From Mitsuaria sp. GD03876 (GTDB lineage: Bacteria > Pseudomonadota > Gammaproteobacteria > Burkholderiales > Burkholderiaceae_C): a DNA stretch of 64,000 nt. The stretch is from positions 62,001 through 126,000 of the forward strand of contig NZ_JAOCCU010000017.1 in the NCBI RefSeq assembly GCF_029840635.1. The letters are read 5' to 3'. This document shows, piece by piece, positions 53,957 through 62,418 of this stretch. How positions within the stretch are numbered: the first letter of the stretch is position 1; each line of letters starts with the position of its first letter. Position numbers and translations under genes: made by a program. The notes beneath the pieces were generated by a model, which had not been told where the DNA came from, made no database searches, and was given only the letters and a program-made list of their open reading frames with translations.

Positions 53957-56032
53957 TCAGTTCGTGCCGTTGGCCGGGATGTCGGGCGCCGAGGCGGCCG
54001 CCGGGCCGATGACGCGGCCGAGCCGGTCGCGCAGCACCGTGCCGCCCTCGCGGCCCATCAGCTGCGCGTAGATCGTCGCGTTGGACAGCACCTTGCGCAC
54101 ATAGTCACGGGTCTCCCAGATCGGGATGTTCTCGGTCCAGACCGCGGCGTCGAGCTGCGGCCCCTCGCGCCAGCGGCGCGGCCGGTTGGGCCCGGCGTTG
54201 TAGGCCGCCGCGGCCATCGCCTGCGAACCGTCGAAGCTGTCCATCACCAGCTTCAGGTAGCCGGTGCCCAGGCGCAGGTTGGTGTCACGGTCATGCAGCA
54301 TGTCGGGCCGGAACTCGACGCCCAGCTTGCGGGCCGTCCACTTGGCCGTCGCCGGCATCACCTGCATCAGCCCGCCGGCGCCGACGTGCGAGCGCGCGTC
54401 CATCATGAAGCGCGACTCCTGGCGGATCAGCCCGTAGACATAGGCCGGGTCCAGGCCCACCGCCGTCGACTGCTTGAGGACGTCGGCGCGGTAGGGCATC
54501 GGGAAGCGCTGGGCGAGGTCGATCTCGGTCTTCGTGCGTTCGCTGGTCTGGATGCAGCGCTCCCAGAGCTCGCGCTCGCAGGCCGCCTGCGCGACGGCCA
54601 GCAGCTCGCGGTCGGAGAGGCCGCGCAGGCTGAAGTTCCATTCGCGCTGGCCCTCGCCGCGCAGCCCGACCGCCAGCAGCTGCAGCGCGCGCTGGATGCC
54701 CGGCATCGCCAGCGCGGCCGCGCGTTCCTGCGCGCTGAGGTCGGCGGGCGTGGGCGGCAGCGGCAGGCGCAGCTTCAGTTCGTCGGCGGCGAGCTTGCCG
54801 TAGAAGCTCAGCGGCGAGGCGATCGCGCGCAGCGACTCCTGGGCCTCGCGGCGTTGCGCGTCGCCGGCCGCGCCGTTGGCGGCGAGCTGCTGCTGCGCCT
54901 TGGCGCGCCAGTACTGCCAGACGATGTCCTTCTGGTCGGCCGGCTTCATCAGCGCGATCGCCGCGACCAGTTGCTCCGGGCGGCTCGCGCCGGCGTCGCC
55001 GCGCAGCGCGGCGCGCGCGATCCAGCCGACCGTCTCGTCGCTCCACTCGAGCGGGCCGCCCAGCCTGGCCTGCAGCTTCATCGCGCGCTCGAAGTGGTCG
55101 TTGGCCTCGTCCTTGAGCCGCAGCGCCGCCTGGCGGCCGTACTGGGCCCACAACCACGCCGACAGGTCGTTGGGCAGCTTCGGCGCCCAGCGGCGCACCT
55201 CGTCCTCCGACTTGTCGAAGTCGGTCGCCATCAGCCGCATCAGCGCCAGCAGCGTCAGCTCCGCCTTGGCGCGCGGCGACGCGCCGGCCTTCTTCTTCAG
55301 GTAGCGGTCGGGCTTGTCGTACAGCTCGGCCACGGCGTCCTGCTCCGGCTTGGACAGCAGCGAGGCCGTCTGCTTCACCGCCCGCGGCTTGATGGTCTCC
55401 ACGACCAGCCGCAGCTTGCGCCAGACGTCGGCGTCCTTGAACTCGCCGTTCTCGCGCAGCGTCGACGCCAGCATGTGGCAGCCCTCGTCCGCGTCGCGTT
55501 GCGCGAACCAGGCGGCGCGCGCGGTCTCGCGCAGGTCGCGCTTCGGGGGATCGGCCAGCAGCGTGTAGCAGACGACCTCGCGGTCGTCCTGCATCTTGTA
55601 GGCGGCGAGGTCGCGCCGGAAGTTGGCCCAGTCGCGGCGGCGGCCCAGCTCCAGCAGCCAGTCGTTGCGCAGCCGGTCCTCGACGTAGGCACCCGGCCAG
55701 CGCGCGTAGAACGCGTTGACCTCGGGTTGCTGCGCCTCGGACAGCCGGGCGTTGAGGTCCCAGTAGTCGAACCACGGCGCCAGCGGATGCTGCTGGTCGA
55801 GCGCGACCTGGCGCATCGCGGCGAGCCGCGAGCGGTCGCGGGTGCGCCAGGCCTCGCGGGCGTCGGTGACCAGGTCGGGCAGCGGTGGCGGCGGGTTGGG
55901 CACGACGGCGAAGGTCGTGGCCGACTGCGCGGCGGCCGGGGCCGACGCCAGCGCCAGCAAGGTGGCCAGCGCGCCGAAGGCGGCCCCGGTGGCGGAGGCG
56001 AGGGCGGTTACAGTGATCCGAGCGAACTTCAT
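53957..56032 (-). CDS. slt: soluble lytic murein transglycosylase
   Basis: 691 residues, matching the Slt70 family. The N-terminus is a Sec signal (ASAPAAAQ). A long helical superhelix (about 40-480) leads to the lysozyme-like domain (about 490-640) with GLIRQESRFMMDARSHVGAGG (catalytic glutamate in RQESRF), GLMQVMPATAKW and AAAAYNAGPNRPRRW. It cleaves glycan strands of peptidoglycan to 1,6-anhydro products. The start lies 11 bases from the divergent cyclo-ligase start. Confidence 0.95.
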   Translation of the reverse strand: MKFARITVTALASATGAAFGALATLLALASAPAAAQSATTFAVVPNPPPPLPDLVTDAREAWRTRDRSRLAAMRQVALDQQHPLAPWFDYWDLNARLSEAQQPEVNAFYARWPGAYVEDRLRNDWLLELGRRRDWANFRRDLAAYKMQDDREVVCYTLLADPPKRDLRETARAAWFAQRDADEGCHMLASTLRENGEFKDADVWRKLRLVVETIKPRAVKQTASLLSKPEQDAVAELYDKPDRYLKKKAGASPRAKAELTLLALMRLMATDFDKSEDEVRRWAPKLPNDLSAWLWAQYGRQAALRLKDEANDHFERAMKLQARLGGPLEWSDETVGWIARAALRGDAGASRPEQLVAAIALMKPADQKDIVWQYWRAKAQQQLAANGAAGDAQRREAQESLRAIASPLSFYGKLAADELKLRLPLPPTPADLSAQERAAALAMPGIQRALQLLAVGLRGEGQREWNFSLRGLSDRELLAVAQAACERELWERCIQTSERTKTEIDLAQRFPMPYRADVLKQSTAVGLDPAYVYGLIRQESRFMMDARSHVGAGGLMQVMPATAKWTARKLGVEFRPDMLHDRDTNLRLGTGYLKLVMDSFDGSQAMAAAAYNAGPNRPRRWREGPQLDAAVWTENIPIWETRDYVRKVLSNATIYAQLMGREGGTVLRDRLGRVIGPAAASAPDIPANGTN

Positions 56033-56043
56033 GCCGAACTGCG

Positions 56044-56661
56044 ATGAGTGACTCCCCCACGGCCCCCGATGCCGCCGGCGCAACCGGCAAGACCTGGCCC
56101 CATGAGCGAAGCGAATTGCGCCGCGCCTTGTTGGCGCGCCGCCGCGAATGGTGGGCCGGCGCCGAGGCGCGTCTCGCCGCCGACAAGCTGGGCGAGCAGC
56201 TGCTTGTGCTGCTGCGCCAGCTCGAGCCGCTGAGCCTCGGCCTGTACTGGCCGCTGGAGGGGGAATTTAACGCAGCGGCCTGGGCCGCGACGCACAAGCT
56301 GGGGGGAGAGATGCAACTGGCGCTGCCCTTCGCGCGCAAGGCGGGCGACCGCGGGCCGGCGTCGATGGAATTCCGCCGCTGGGACGGCCGCGAGCCGGCG
56401 CTCAAGGACGAGTGCGGCATTCCCAGCACCAGCGGGCCGGTGCTGGTGCCCGAGGTGCTGCTGGTGCCCTGCCTGGGCTACACGCGCGAGGGCTTCCGGC
56501 TCGGCTACGGCGGCGGCTACTTCGACCGCTGGCTGGAGGCGCATCCCGGCGTCACCACGATCGGCGTGGCCTGGCACTGCTGCGAGGCGCCCTTCGAGGT
56601 CCAGCCGCACGACCAGGCGATGACCGTCGTGCTGACCGAGCGCGAAGTCATCGCGCCTTGA
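56044..56661 (+). CDS. ygfA: 5-formyltetrahydrofolate cyclo-ligase
   Basis: 205 residues. Family motifs are ELRRALLARRREWW near residue 25-38, LYWPLEGEFN (about 71-80), VPEVLLVPCLGYTREGFRLG and the MgATP-binding GYGGGYFDRWL. The enzyme turns 5-formyl-THF into 5,10-methenyl-THF with ATP. It is the canonical member; a divergent paralogue is at 58776. Confidence 0.93.
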   Translation: MSDSPTAPDAAGATGKTWPHERSELRRALLARRREWWAGAEARLAADKLGEQLLVLLRQLEPLSLGLYWPLEGEFNAAAWAATHKLGGEMQLALPFARKAGDRGPASMEFRRWDGREPALKDECGIPSTSGPVLVPEVLLVPCLGYTREGFRLGYGGGYFDRWLEAHPGVTTIGVAWHCCEAPFEVQPHDQAMTVVLTEREVIAP

Positions 56662-56689
56662 CCTCCCGCTGACCTCGCCTTGACGCCGA

Positions 56690-56706
56690 CCCCGTCGACG
56701 ACGGGG
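56690..56706. terminator. hairpin between convergent cyclo-ligase and LysR genes
   Basis: CCCCGTC (56690-56696), loop GAC, GACGGGG (56700-56706): a perfect 7-bp stem between two converging genes. No T run follows on either side, so terminator function is uncertain. Confidence 0.35.
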
Positions 56707-56734
56707 CGCCCGTGGCCGCCGTCGGACCGGGCGA

Positions 56735-57718
56735 TCAACCCGAGCGATCGTCCTCGATCGGATCGGGCTCGCCGATCGCGCGGCGCGTGAGCGCGGCCTG
56801 CTCGGCGATCCATCGCGCGAACTCCACCACCTCCGGCCGCGCGCGGCCCTGCGGCGACAGCACCAGCCAGTAGACCGTCGGGCAGTCGGTGCGGCCGGCC
56901 ATGCCGAAGGGCTCGACCAGCTCGCCGCGCTGCAGCGCCTCGTAGACCAGCGGCAGCCGCGCCAGCGCCACCGCCTGGCCCGACACCGCCGCCTGGATCT
57001 GCTGGTAGGTGAAGTTCAGGTACATCCAGCGCCGCGGCTGCAGCTCCGGCGCGCCGTGCAGCGACAGCCAGCGCCGCCAGCTCAGGAAGATGCCGCTGGG
57101 ACGCTGGTCGTCCTCCTCGGCCAGCGTGTACTGGCGCAGGTCGGCCGCCTGGTTCAGCGGCGGGCCCTGGCCGTCGCGCGCCTGCGCCGCCACCCACGGA
57201 TTCACCACCGGCGTGAGCATCTCGCCGAACATCCGCTGCGCCGTCGGCGACACGCGGTTGGGCGCGGCGTAGCGCAGCGCGAGGTCGAATTCGCTGTCGT
57301 CCATCTCCACCAGCTGGTCCAGCGCGGAGACGCGGATGTCCATGTCCGGGTGCTCGCGCTGGAACGCCTCCAGCCGCGGGATCAGCCACAGCGACGCGAA
57401 CGAGGCGAAGGTCGTCACGTTGATCACGCGGCGGCCGCGGGTCGAGCGGATCTGCCGGACCATGCCGTCCAGCCGCTCCAGCATCGGCTCCACCGCCGTC
57501 AGCAGCAGTTTGCCGTCGGGCGTCATCTCGACGTGGCGGGTGCCGCGCAGGAACAGCGTCGCGCCCAGTTCCTCCTCCAGCGCCCGGATCTGGCGGCTGA
57601 CGGCGGACTGGGTCAGGAACAGCTCCTCGGCGGCGGCGCTGAAGCTCAAGCGGCGGGCGACCGCCTCGAAAGCGCGCAGCGGACCGACGGCGAGCGGGCG
57701 GTGGCGGGCGGGATTCAT
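56735..57718 (-). CDS. LysR-family transcriptional regulator next to a DUF2917 gene
   Basis: 327 residues, GcvA-like in style: MNPARHRPLAVGPLRAFEAV, the helix-turn-helix LSFSAAAEELFLTQSAVSRQ (about 24-43), VEMTPDGKLLL and a full effector domain. It is divergent from the DUF2917 gene, an arrangement recurrent in Burkholderiales, so that gene is a likely target. The C-terminal 20 residues are acidic and variable. Confidence 0.92.
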   Translation of the reverse strand: MNPARHRPLAVGPLRAFEAVARRLSFSAAAEELFLTQSAVSRQIRALEEELGATLFLRGTRHVEMTPDGKLLLTAVEPMLERLDGMVRQIRSTRGRRVINVTTFASFASLWLIPRLEAFQREHPDMDIRVSALDQLVEMDDSEFDLALRYAAPNRVSPTAQRMFGEMLTPVVNPWVAAQARDGQGPPLNQAADLRQYTLAEEDDQRPSGIFLSWRRWLSLHGAPELQPRRWMYLNFTYQQIQAAVSGQAVALARLPLVYEALQRGELVEPFGMAGRTDCPTVYWLVLSPQGRARPEVVEFARWIAEQAALTRRAIGEPDPIEDDRSG

Positions 57719-57752
57719 GCGCGGATGGTATCAATCGACGCATCAAGACTCA

Positions 57753-57782
57753 TTGGACCGGCGTGCGGGTCAACCCTAGGAT
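57753..57782 (+). promoter_or_regulatory. candidate promoter of the DUF2917 gene
   Basis: TTGGAC (57753-57758) and TAGGAT (57777-57782) are 18 bases apart, about 63 bases before the DUF2917 ATG and in the LysR divergent gap. Match to consensus is modest. Confidence 0.35.
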
Positions 57783-57844
57783 TGCACCATGTCCACGAGG
57801 AAAGCCGCCAGTGCGCGGAGCGCCCGCCGGACTGGGAGCCGATC

Positions 57845-58198
57845 ATGAACGTCATGCAAAAGTCATCAATCCAGGTCACTCGCGACGATGCCGCGTGGGC
57901 GTTGTCGCCGGGCGAGGCGATGAGCCTGCCGATCGGCCCGGGCCGGCGCGAGCTGCATGTGCTCGAAGGCCGCGTCTGGGTGACGCAGCGCGGCGACCTG
58001 TCGCTGCCGGCGCAGGACTTCTGGCTGTCCGCCGGCGAGACCCTCGAGGTCGACAGCGGCGCCGAGCTGGTCGTCGAAGCCTGGCCGGCCGCCCGCTTCC
58101 AGCTGCTGGTGCCGCCGCAGGCCTGCCAGGCCCGGCAGGCGAGCGTCAGCCGCCGGCCTTCCTTCGGCCTGTTCGGCCAGCGCCTGGCGAACGCGTGA
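57845..58198 (+). CDS. DUF2917 domain protein
   Basis: 117 residues. The core (WALSPGEAMSLPIGPGRRE, LHVLEGRVWVTQRGD, LSAGETLEVDSGAELVVEAW) is the cupin-like beta barrel of DUF2917, found almost only in Burkholderiales beside LysR genes. Function is unknown. The N-terminus is poor in hydrophobic residues, so it is cytoplasmic. Its 3' end overlaps the convergent TfoX gene by 53 bases. Confidence 0.8.
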   Translation: MNVMQKSSIQVTRDDAAWALSPGEAMSLPIGPGRRELHVLEGRVWVTQRGDLSLPAQDFWLSAGETLEVDSGAELVVEAWPAARFQLLVPPQACQARQASVSRRPSFGLFGQRLANA

Positions 58199-58685
58199 CC
58201 GGGGGAGCGGCGGCCTTGACGGGCTTCACCTTCTTCTCGGTGCTGGGCTCGGCGGTCGTGCCGGCCCTCTTCTTCGGGGTGCTGGCCTTCGCCTTCGCGT
58301 TCGCGGAGCGCAAGGCCGACTCCATCGCCAGCCGTCCCCAGGGCAGCATCAGCGCGGGCGACTCCAGCGTCTCCTCCGGCGGCCGGAAGTAGTTCAGGCT
58401 GGCGACCTCCTGCCGGCCGTCCTTGCCGCTCTTGGCGTACTGGAAGGGCGCGCAGCCCGCCTCCAGGTAACGCGGCTGGCTGAGCGCGTCGGCCTTCAGG
58501 TACAGCTCGTCGCGGCTGATGATGGCCAGGAACAGCCCGTCCACGTACAGCCCGAAGCCGCCGAACATCCGCCGCGCCAGCACCGGCCCCAGCGGCGCGA
58601 GCAGCTCCATGCAGTGATTGGCGAAATCGCCGCCCGCGCCGCTGACGCGGCGGACGGTTCCCGTGGTGGTGGTGCCTCGTGCCAT
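58146..58685 (-). CDS. TfoX/Sxy N-terminal domain protein
   Basis: 179 residues. The TfoX N-terminal fold is seen in HCMELLAPLGPVLARRMFGGFGLYVDGLFLAI and LYLKADALSQPRYLEAGCAPFQY (about 24-80). The C-terminal 60 residues are a Lys/Ala/Pro-rich tail (KKRAGTTAEPSTEKKVK), suited to nucleic-acid contact. Single-domain TfoX proteins are widespread; a link to competence, as for E. coli Sxy, is not established here. Confidence 0.85.
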   Translation of the reverse strand: MARGTTTTGTVRRVSGAGGDFANHCMELLAPLGPVLARRMFGGFGLYVDGLFLAIISRDELYLKADALSQPRYLEAGCAPFQYAKSGKDGRQEVASLNYFRPPEETLESPALMLPWGRLAMESALRSANAKAKASTPKKRAGTTAEPSTEKKVKPVKAAAPPVTRSPGAGRTGRRKAGG

Positions 58686-58775
58686 GGCGCCGACTCTAGC
58701 GCCGGGGTCGCCACGCGGCCACAATCGCCGCTTCCCGGGGCCCGTCGGTCCCGCTGAGCCAGGCGAAAGGACCGG

Positions 58776-59369
58776 ATGGATCCGAACGACAAGCTGCCGA
58801 TCTCCGAAGACCGCCAGGCGCTGCGCGAGCGCCTGATCCAGGAGCGCCTGGACCTGCCGGGTCGCCTGGAGCTCGCCGACCTGGTGCAGGGCGTGCTGCG
58901 CGTCTGGCTGGTCGGACGCAAGGAAACGCGCATCGCGGCCTACTGGCCGATCAAGGGCGAATTCGATCCGCTGCCGGCGCTGTTCCGCTGGAGCGAGGTC
59001 GACGCCAACCGCCGCATCGGCCTGCCGGTCGTCGACCGCGAGGAAGGCCGGCTGCGCTTCCATGTCTGGTACCCCGGCTGCCCGATGGAAGAGGACGCCA
59101 CCGGCATCACCAAGCCGAAGGACACCGAGGCCTTCGATCCGCAGCTGTTGCTGCTCCCCTGCCTCGGCTACGGCCCCGGCGGCATCCGGATGGGCTACGG
59201 CGGCGGCTTCATGCTGCGCACGATCGCCCAGATCCAGCCGCGGCCGGTGGTCGTCGGCGTGGGCTTCAGCCACGGCTTCCAACCGACGCTGACCGCCCAG
59301 CCCAACGACGTCCGGCTGGACGCGATGCTGACCGAGATGGGGGTCGTCTGGGAGAATTCCCGCGCATGA
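58776..59369 (+). CDS. divergent 5-formyltetrahydrofolate cyclo-ligase-like protein
   Basis: 197 residues. It shares the fold signature of the gene at 56044: IAAYWPIKGEFDPLP, LLLLPCLGYGPGGIRMGYGGG, but the ATP-binding GYGGGYFDRWL reads GYGGGFMLRTI, losing the conserved Asp-Arg. A different substrate or reduced catalysis is therefore possible. The start overlaps nothing; the stop overlaps the pepQ start by four bases (ATGA). Confidence 0.8.
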   Translation: MDPNDKLPISEDRQALRERLIQERLDLPGRLELADLVQGVLRVWLVGRKETRIAAYWPIKGEFDPLPALFRWSEVDANRRIGLPVVDREEGRLRFHVWYPGCPMEEDATGITKPKDTEAFDPQLLLLPCLGYGPGGIRMGYGGGFMLRTIAQIQPRPVVVGVGFSHGFQPTLTAQPNDVRLDAMLTEMGVVWENSRA

Positions 59370-60700
59370 ATCCCGCTGAATCCCGCGACCTGAACGCCCT
59401 GTACACGGCCCACCTGGCGGAGCAGCAGCGCCGCACCGACCACGCGCTCGCGCGCGGCGGCTACGACGCGCTGCTGATCGCCTCGGGCATCGAGAAGTTC
59501 GCCTTCCTCGACGACCGGCCCTACGTGTTCCAGCCCAATCCCCACTTCAAGCTGTGGGTGCCGCTGGTGCGTCATCCCGACAGCTGGCTGGTGATCCGGC
59601 CCGGGCACAAGCCCCGGCTCGTGTACGTGCAGCCCGAGGACTACTGGCATGTACCGCCGGAGGCGCCGAGCGGCTTCTGGGTCGGGCACTTCGAGCTGAT
59701 CGTCGTGCGCCGGCGGGAAGAGGCGCTGCCCTACCTGCAACTGCCGGGAGAGCTGGCGATCGTCGGCGAGGCCGACGCGGCGCTCGGCGACATCGTCCCG
59801 AACAACCCGCCCGAGGTGCTGAACCCGCTGCACCACGCGCGCGCCGTCAAGACCGGCTATGAGCTGCTGCGCCTGCGCGAGGCGTCGTCGCTGGCCGCCG
59901 GCGCGCACCTCGCGTCGCAACGGGCGTTCCGCGACGGGCAGTCGGAAGCGGGCATCCACCGCGCCTACCTGCAGGCCTGCGGCCTGGCCGAGCGCGACCT
60001 GCCCTACGGCAACATCGTGGCGCTCAACGACCACGCCGCGGTGCTGCATTACCAGTACCAGGACGAACAGGCGCCGGCGCAATCGCTGTCGCTGCTGGTG
60101 GATGCCGGCGCCCACAGCTGCGGCTATGCGTCCGACATCACCCGCACGACCGGCAACGGCGACGCGTCGTTCCAGGCGCTGATCGACGCGATGGAAGCGG
60201 CGCAGCTGCGCCTGGTCGACCGCGTGCGGGCCGGCGTCGACTACCGCGACATCCACCTGGACTCGCACCGCGAGATCGCCGGCGTGCTGCGCCAGCTCGG
60301 CATCGTGAAGATGGACGAGGACGCGATGCTCGCGCAGGGCGTGACCTCGACCTTCCTGCCGCATGGCATCGGCCATCTGCTGGGCCTGCAGGTCCACGAC
60401 ATCGGCGGCTTCATGGCCGGCGAGGACGGCGGCACGATCGCCAAGCCGGACGGGCATCCCTACCTGCGCCTGACCCGCGTGCTGCGGCCCGGCATGGTGG
60501 TGACGATCGAGCCGGGGCTGTACTTCATCCCGATGCTGCTCGAGCGGCTGCGCGCCACGCCGGCCGCGGCGAGCGTCGACTGGGCGCTGGTGAAGCACCT
60601 GAGCGCCTTCGGCGGCGTGCGCATCGAGGACGACGTCGCCTGCCGCGAGAGCGGCGCGCCGGAGAACCTCACGCGGGACGCGTTCGCCGCGCTGGCCTGA
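59366..60700 (+). CDS. pepQ: Xaa-Pro dipeptidase (M24 family)
   Basis: 444 residues, the PepQ length. The pita-bread fold has metal ligands in LVDAGAHSCGYASDITRTTG (two aspartates), LPHGIGHLLGLQVHD (histidine), VVTIEPGLYFI (glutamate) and GVRIEDDV (glutamate). It hydrolyses X-Pro dipeptides in the cytoplasm. A bidirectional terminator follows at 60729. Confidence 0.95.
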   Translation: MNPAESRDLNALYTAHLAEQQRRTDHALARGGYDALLIASGIEKFAFLDDRPYVFQPNPHFKLWVPLVRHPDSWLVIRPGHKPRLVYVQPEDYWHVPPEAPSGFWVGHFELIVVRRREEALPYLQLPGELAIVGEADAALGDIVPNNPPEVLNPLHHARAVKTGYELLRLREASSLAAGAHLASQRAFRDGQSEAGIHRAYLQACGLAERDLPYGNIVALNDHAAVLHYQYQDEQAPAQSLSLLVDAGAHSCGYASDITRTTGNGDASFQALIDAMEAAQLRLVDRVRAGVDYRDIHLDSHREIAGVLRQLGIVKMDEDAMLAQGVTSTFLPHGIGHLLGLQVHDIGGFMAGEDGGTIAKPDGHPYLRLTRVLRPGMVVTIEPGLYFIPMLLERLRATPAAASVDWALVKHLSAFGGVRIEDDVACRESGAPENLTRDAFAALA

Positions 60701-60728
60701 TCGACCGGCCGCGCGACGCGCCATGGAA

Positions 60729-60750
60729 AAAGGGCCCTCAGGGGCCCTTT
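60729..60750. terminator. bidirectional rho-independent terminator
   Basis: AAAGGGCCC-TCAG-GGGCCCTTT, a perfect 9-bp stem with A and T flanks, serves pepQ (plus) and the OmpW gene (minus). Confidence 0.92.
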
Positions 60751-60816
60751 GTCATGGAGGCGGGCGCCGGCGCGGCGTCCGCCTTGGGGAGCGCGGGCAT
60801 GCCGCGCGTTCGTCGA

Positions 60817-61449
60817 TCAGAAGCGGTAACCGACGCCGACGCCGATCAGCAGCGGATCGATCTTGAACTTGCCGACGGTCGAGCCGAACGAGCGGACCTC
60901 GGTGTCCATCTGGAGCTTCTTGACGTCGACGTTGATCGACCACTGCTTGTCCAGCATCACGTCGAAGCCGGCCTGCACGGCCAGGCCGATGCTGCTCTTC
61001 TTGATGCTGGGCTGCAGCGCGGCCTGGACCGCGGGTTCGAAGTGGACGCCCGAGAAGTGCGTGTAGTTCACGCCGGCGCCGACGTACGGGCGGAAGGTGC
61101 CGGTCGGGTTGAGGTGGTACTGCAGCGTCAGCGTCGGCGGCAGGTGCTTGACGGTGCCGACGCGCGTGCCCTTGCTGGAGAGCTTGTGCTCCTGCGGCAC
61201 GGTGAGGATCAGCTCGGTGGCGATGTTCGGCGTGAAGAAGTAGCTGATGTCGATCTCGGGGATCGTCTTGCGGCTGAGCGACAGGCCCAGGCCGGTCTTG
61301 TCCTTGTCCGCCGGGTCGATGTTGACCGCGCGGGCGCGGAACTGCCACGGGCTTTCCTGCGCCTGGACCGGCAACGCGGGCAGCGCCATCAGCGCGGCGA
61401 GCGTGGCGACGGCGATCGAGGGGCGGGAGAGGGCGGGGGTGCGGGACAT
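60817..61449 (-). CDS. ompW: OmpW-family outer-membrane protein (second copy)
   Basis: 210 residues: a Sec signal ending ALPVQAQ and the eight-strand OmpW barrel (PWQFRARAVNIDPADKD, ISYFFTPNIATELILTVP, LQYHLNPTGTFRPYVGAGVNYTHF, terminal VGVGYRF). It is closer to canonical OmpW than the 43098 copy. AGGAG lies upstream of the ATG. A degenerate FNR/Anr-like palindrome occurs 60 bases upstream, consistent with oxygen control known for OmpW elsewhere. Confidence 0.92.
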   Translation of the reverse strand: MSRTPALSRPSIAVATLAALMALPALPVQAQESPWQFRARAVNIDPADKDKTGLGLSLSRKTIPEIDISYFFTPNIATELILTVPQEHKLSSKGTRVGTVKHLPPTLTLQYHLNPTGTFRPYVGAGVNYTHFSGVHFEPAVQAALQPSIKKSSIGLAVQAGFDVMLDKQWSINVDVKKLQMDTEVRSFGSTVGKFKIDPLLIGVGVGYRF

Positions 61450-61578
61450 GCGTTCACTCCTGAAGTCAATGGACGACAGGATTGAACGCCGCGGCCCGGG
61501 GTCAGGCCTTGACCGTTCACAAGGAACGGCGGAGAACCGGTCAGGTTCCCGGCCCGGTCCCGGCGCGATTGCGCCTTG

Positions 61579-62418
61579 TCAAGCTTCGGCCGCGAGGCCG
61601 AGACGCTCGCACAACGCGAGCGTCAGCGCGCTCTGGTTGAGCGTGTAGAAGTGCAGCCCCGGCACGCCGCCGGCGATCAGGCGCTCGCACAGCCGCGCGA
61701 CGACGTCCAGGCCGAAGGCGCGCACCGAGGCGGCGTCGTCCATGTAGCCCTCCATCTTCAGCGCGACCCAGCGCGGGATCTCGATGCCGTCGCGCTGCGC
61801 GAACTGCGCGATGCGGGCGTAGTTGTTGATGGGCATGATGCCCGGCACGATCGGCACGTCCACGCCCATCGCCCGCGCCGCGTCGACGAAGTGGAAGTAG
61901 GCGTCAGGGTTGTAGAAGAACTGCGTGATCGCGCCGCTGGCGCCGGCGCGCACCTTGTCGGCGAAGAACTGCAGGTCGCGCGCCGCGTAGCGCTGCTGCG
62001 GGTGGTACTCGGGGTAGGCGGCGACCTCGATGTCCCAGTCCTCGCCCTGCGTCTCGCGGATGAAGCGCACCAGCTCGGCCGCGTAGCGGAACTCGCCGGC
62101 GGTCGCCGTGCCGCTGGGCAGGTCGCCGCGCAGCGCGACGACGCGCCGGATGTCCTGCGCGCGGTAGGTCGCCAGGATCTCGGCGATGTTCTCGCGGGTC
62201 GAGCCGACGCACGACAGGTGCGGCGCCGCGTCGAAGCCCTGGGCCGCGATGTCGGCCACGGTGGACAGCGTCTTCTCGCGCGTGGAGCCGCCGGCGCCGT
62301 AGGTGACGCTGAAGTACTGCGGATTCACCGCGCGCAGCTCCTGCACGACGGTCTTCAGCTTCTCGGTGCCGACGGGCGTGTTGGGCGGGAAGAATTCGAT
62401 GCTGACGGGCGTCGTCAT
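61579..62418 (-). CDS. metF: 5,10-methylenetetrahydrofolate reductase
   Basis: 279 residues, typical MetF. FAD and substrate features are SIEFFPPNTPVGTEKL (about 6-21), FSVTYGAGGSTRE, HLSCVGSTRENI, VALRGDLP, ITQFFYNPDAYFHF and PGIMPINN. It makes 5-methyl-THF for methionine synthase. Its start overlaps the tlyA stop by four bases (ATGA), linking it to the methyl-cycle operon with ahcY. Confidence 0.96.
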   Translation of the reverse strand: MTTPVSIEFFPPNTPVGTEKLKTVVQELRAVNPQYFSVTYGAGGSTREKTLSTVADIAAQGFDAAPHLSCVGSTRENIAEILATYRAQDIRRVVALRGDLPSGTATAGEFRYAAELVRFIRETQGEDWDIEVAAYPEYHPQQRYAARDLQFFADKVRAGASGAITQFFYNPDAYFHFVDAARAMGVDVPIVPGIMPINNYARIAQFAQRDGIEIPRWVALKMEGYMDDAASVRAFGLDVVARLCERLIAGGVPGLHFYTLNQSALTLALCERLGLAAEA

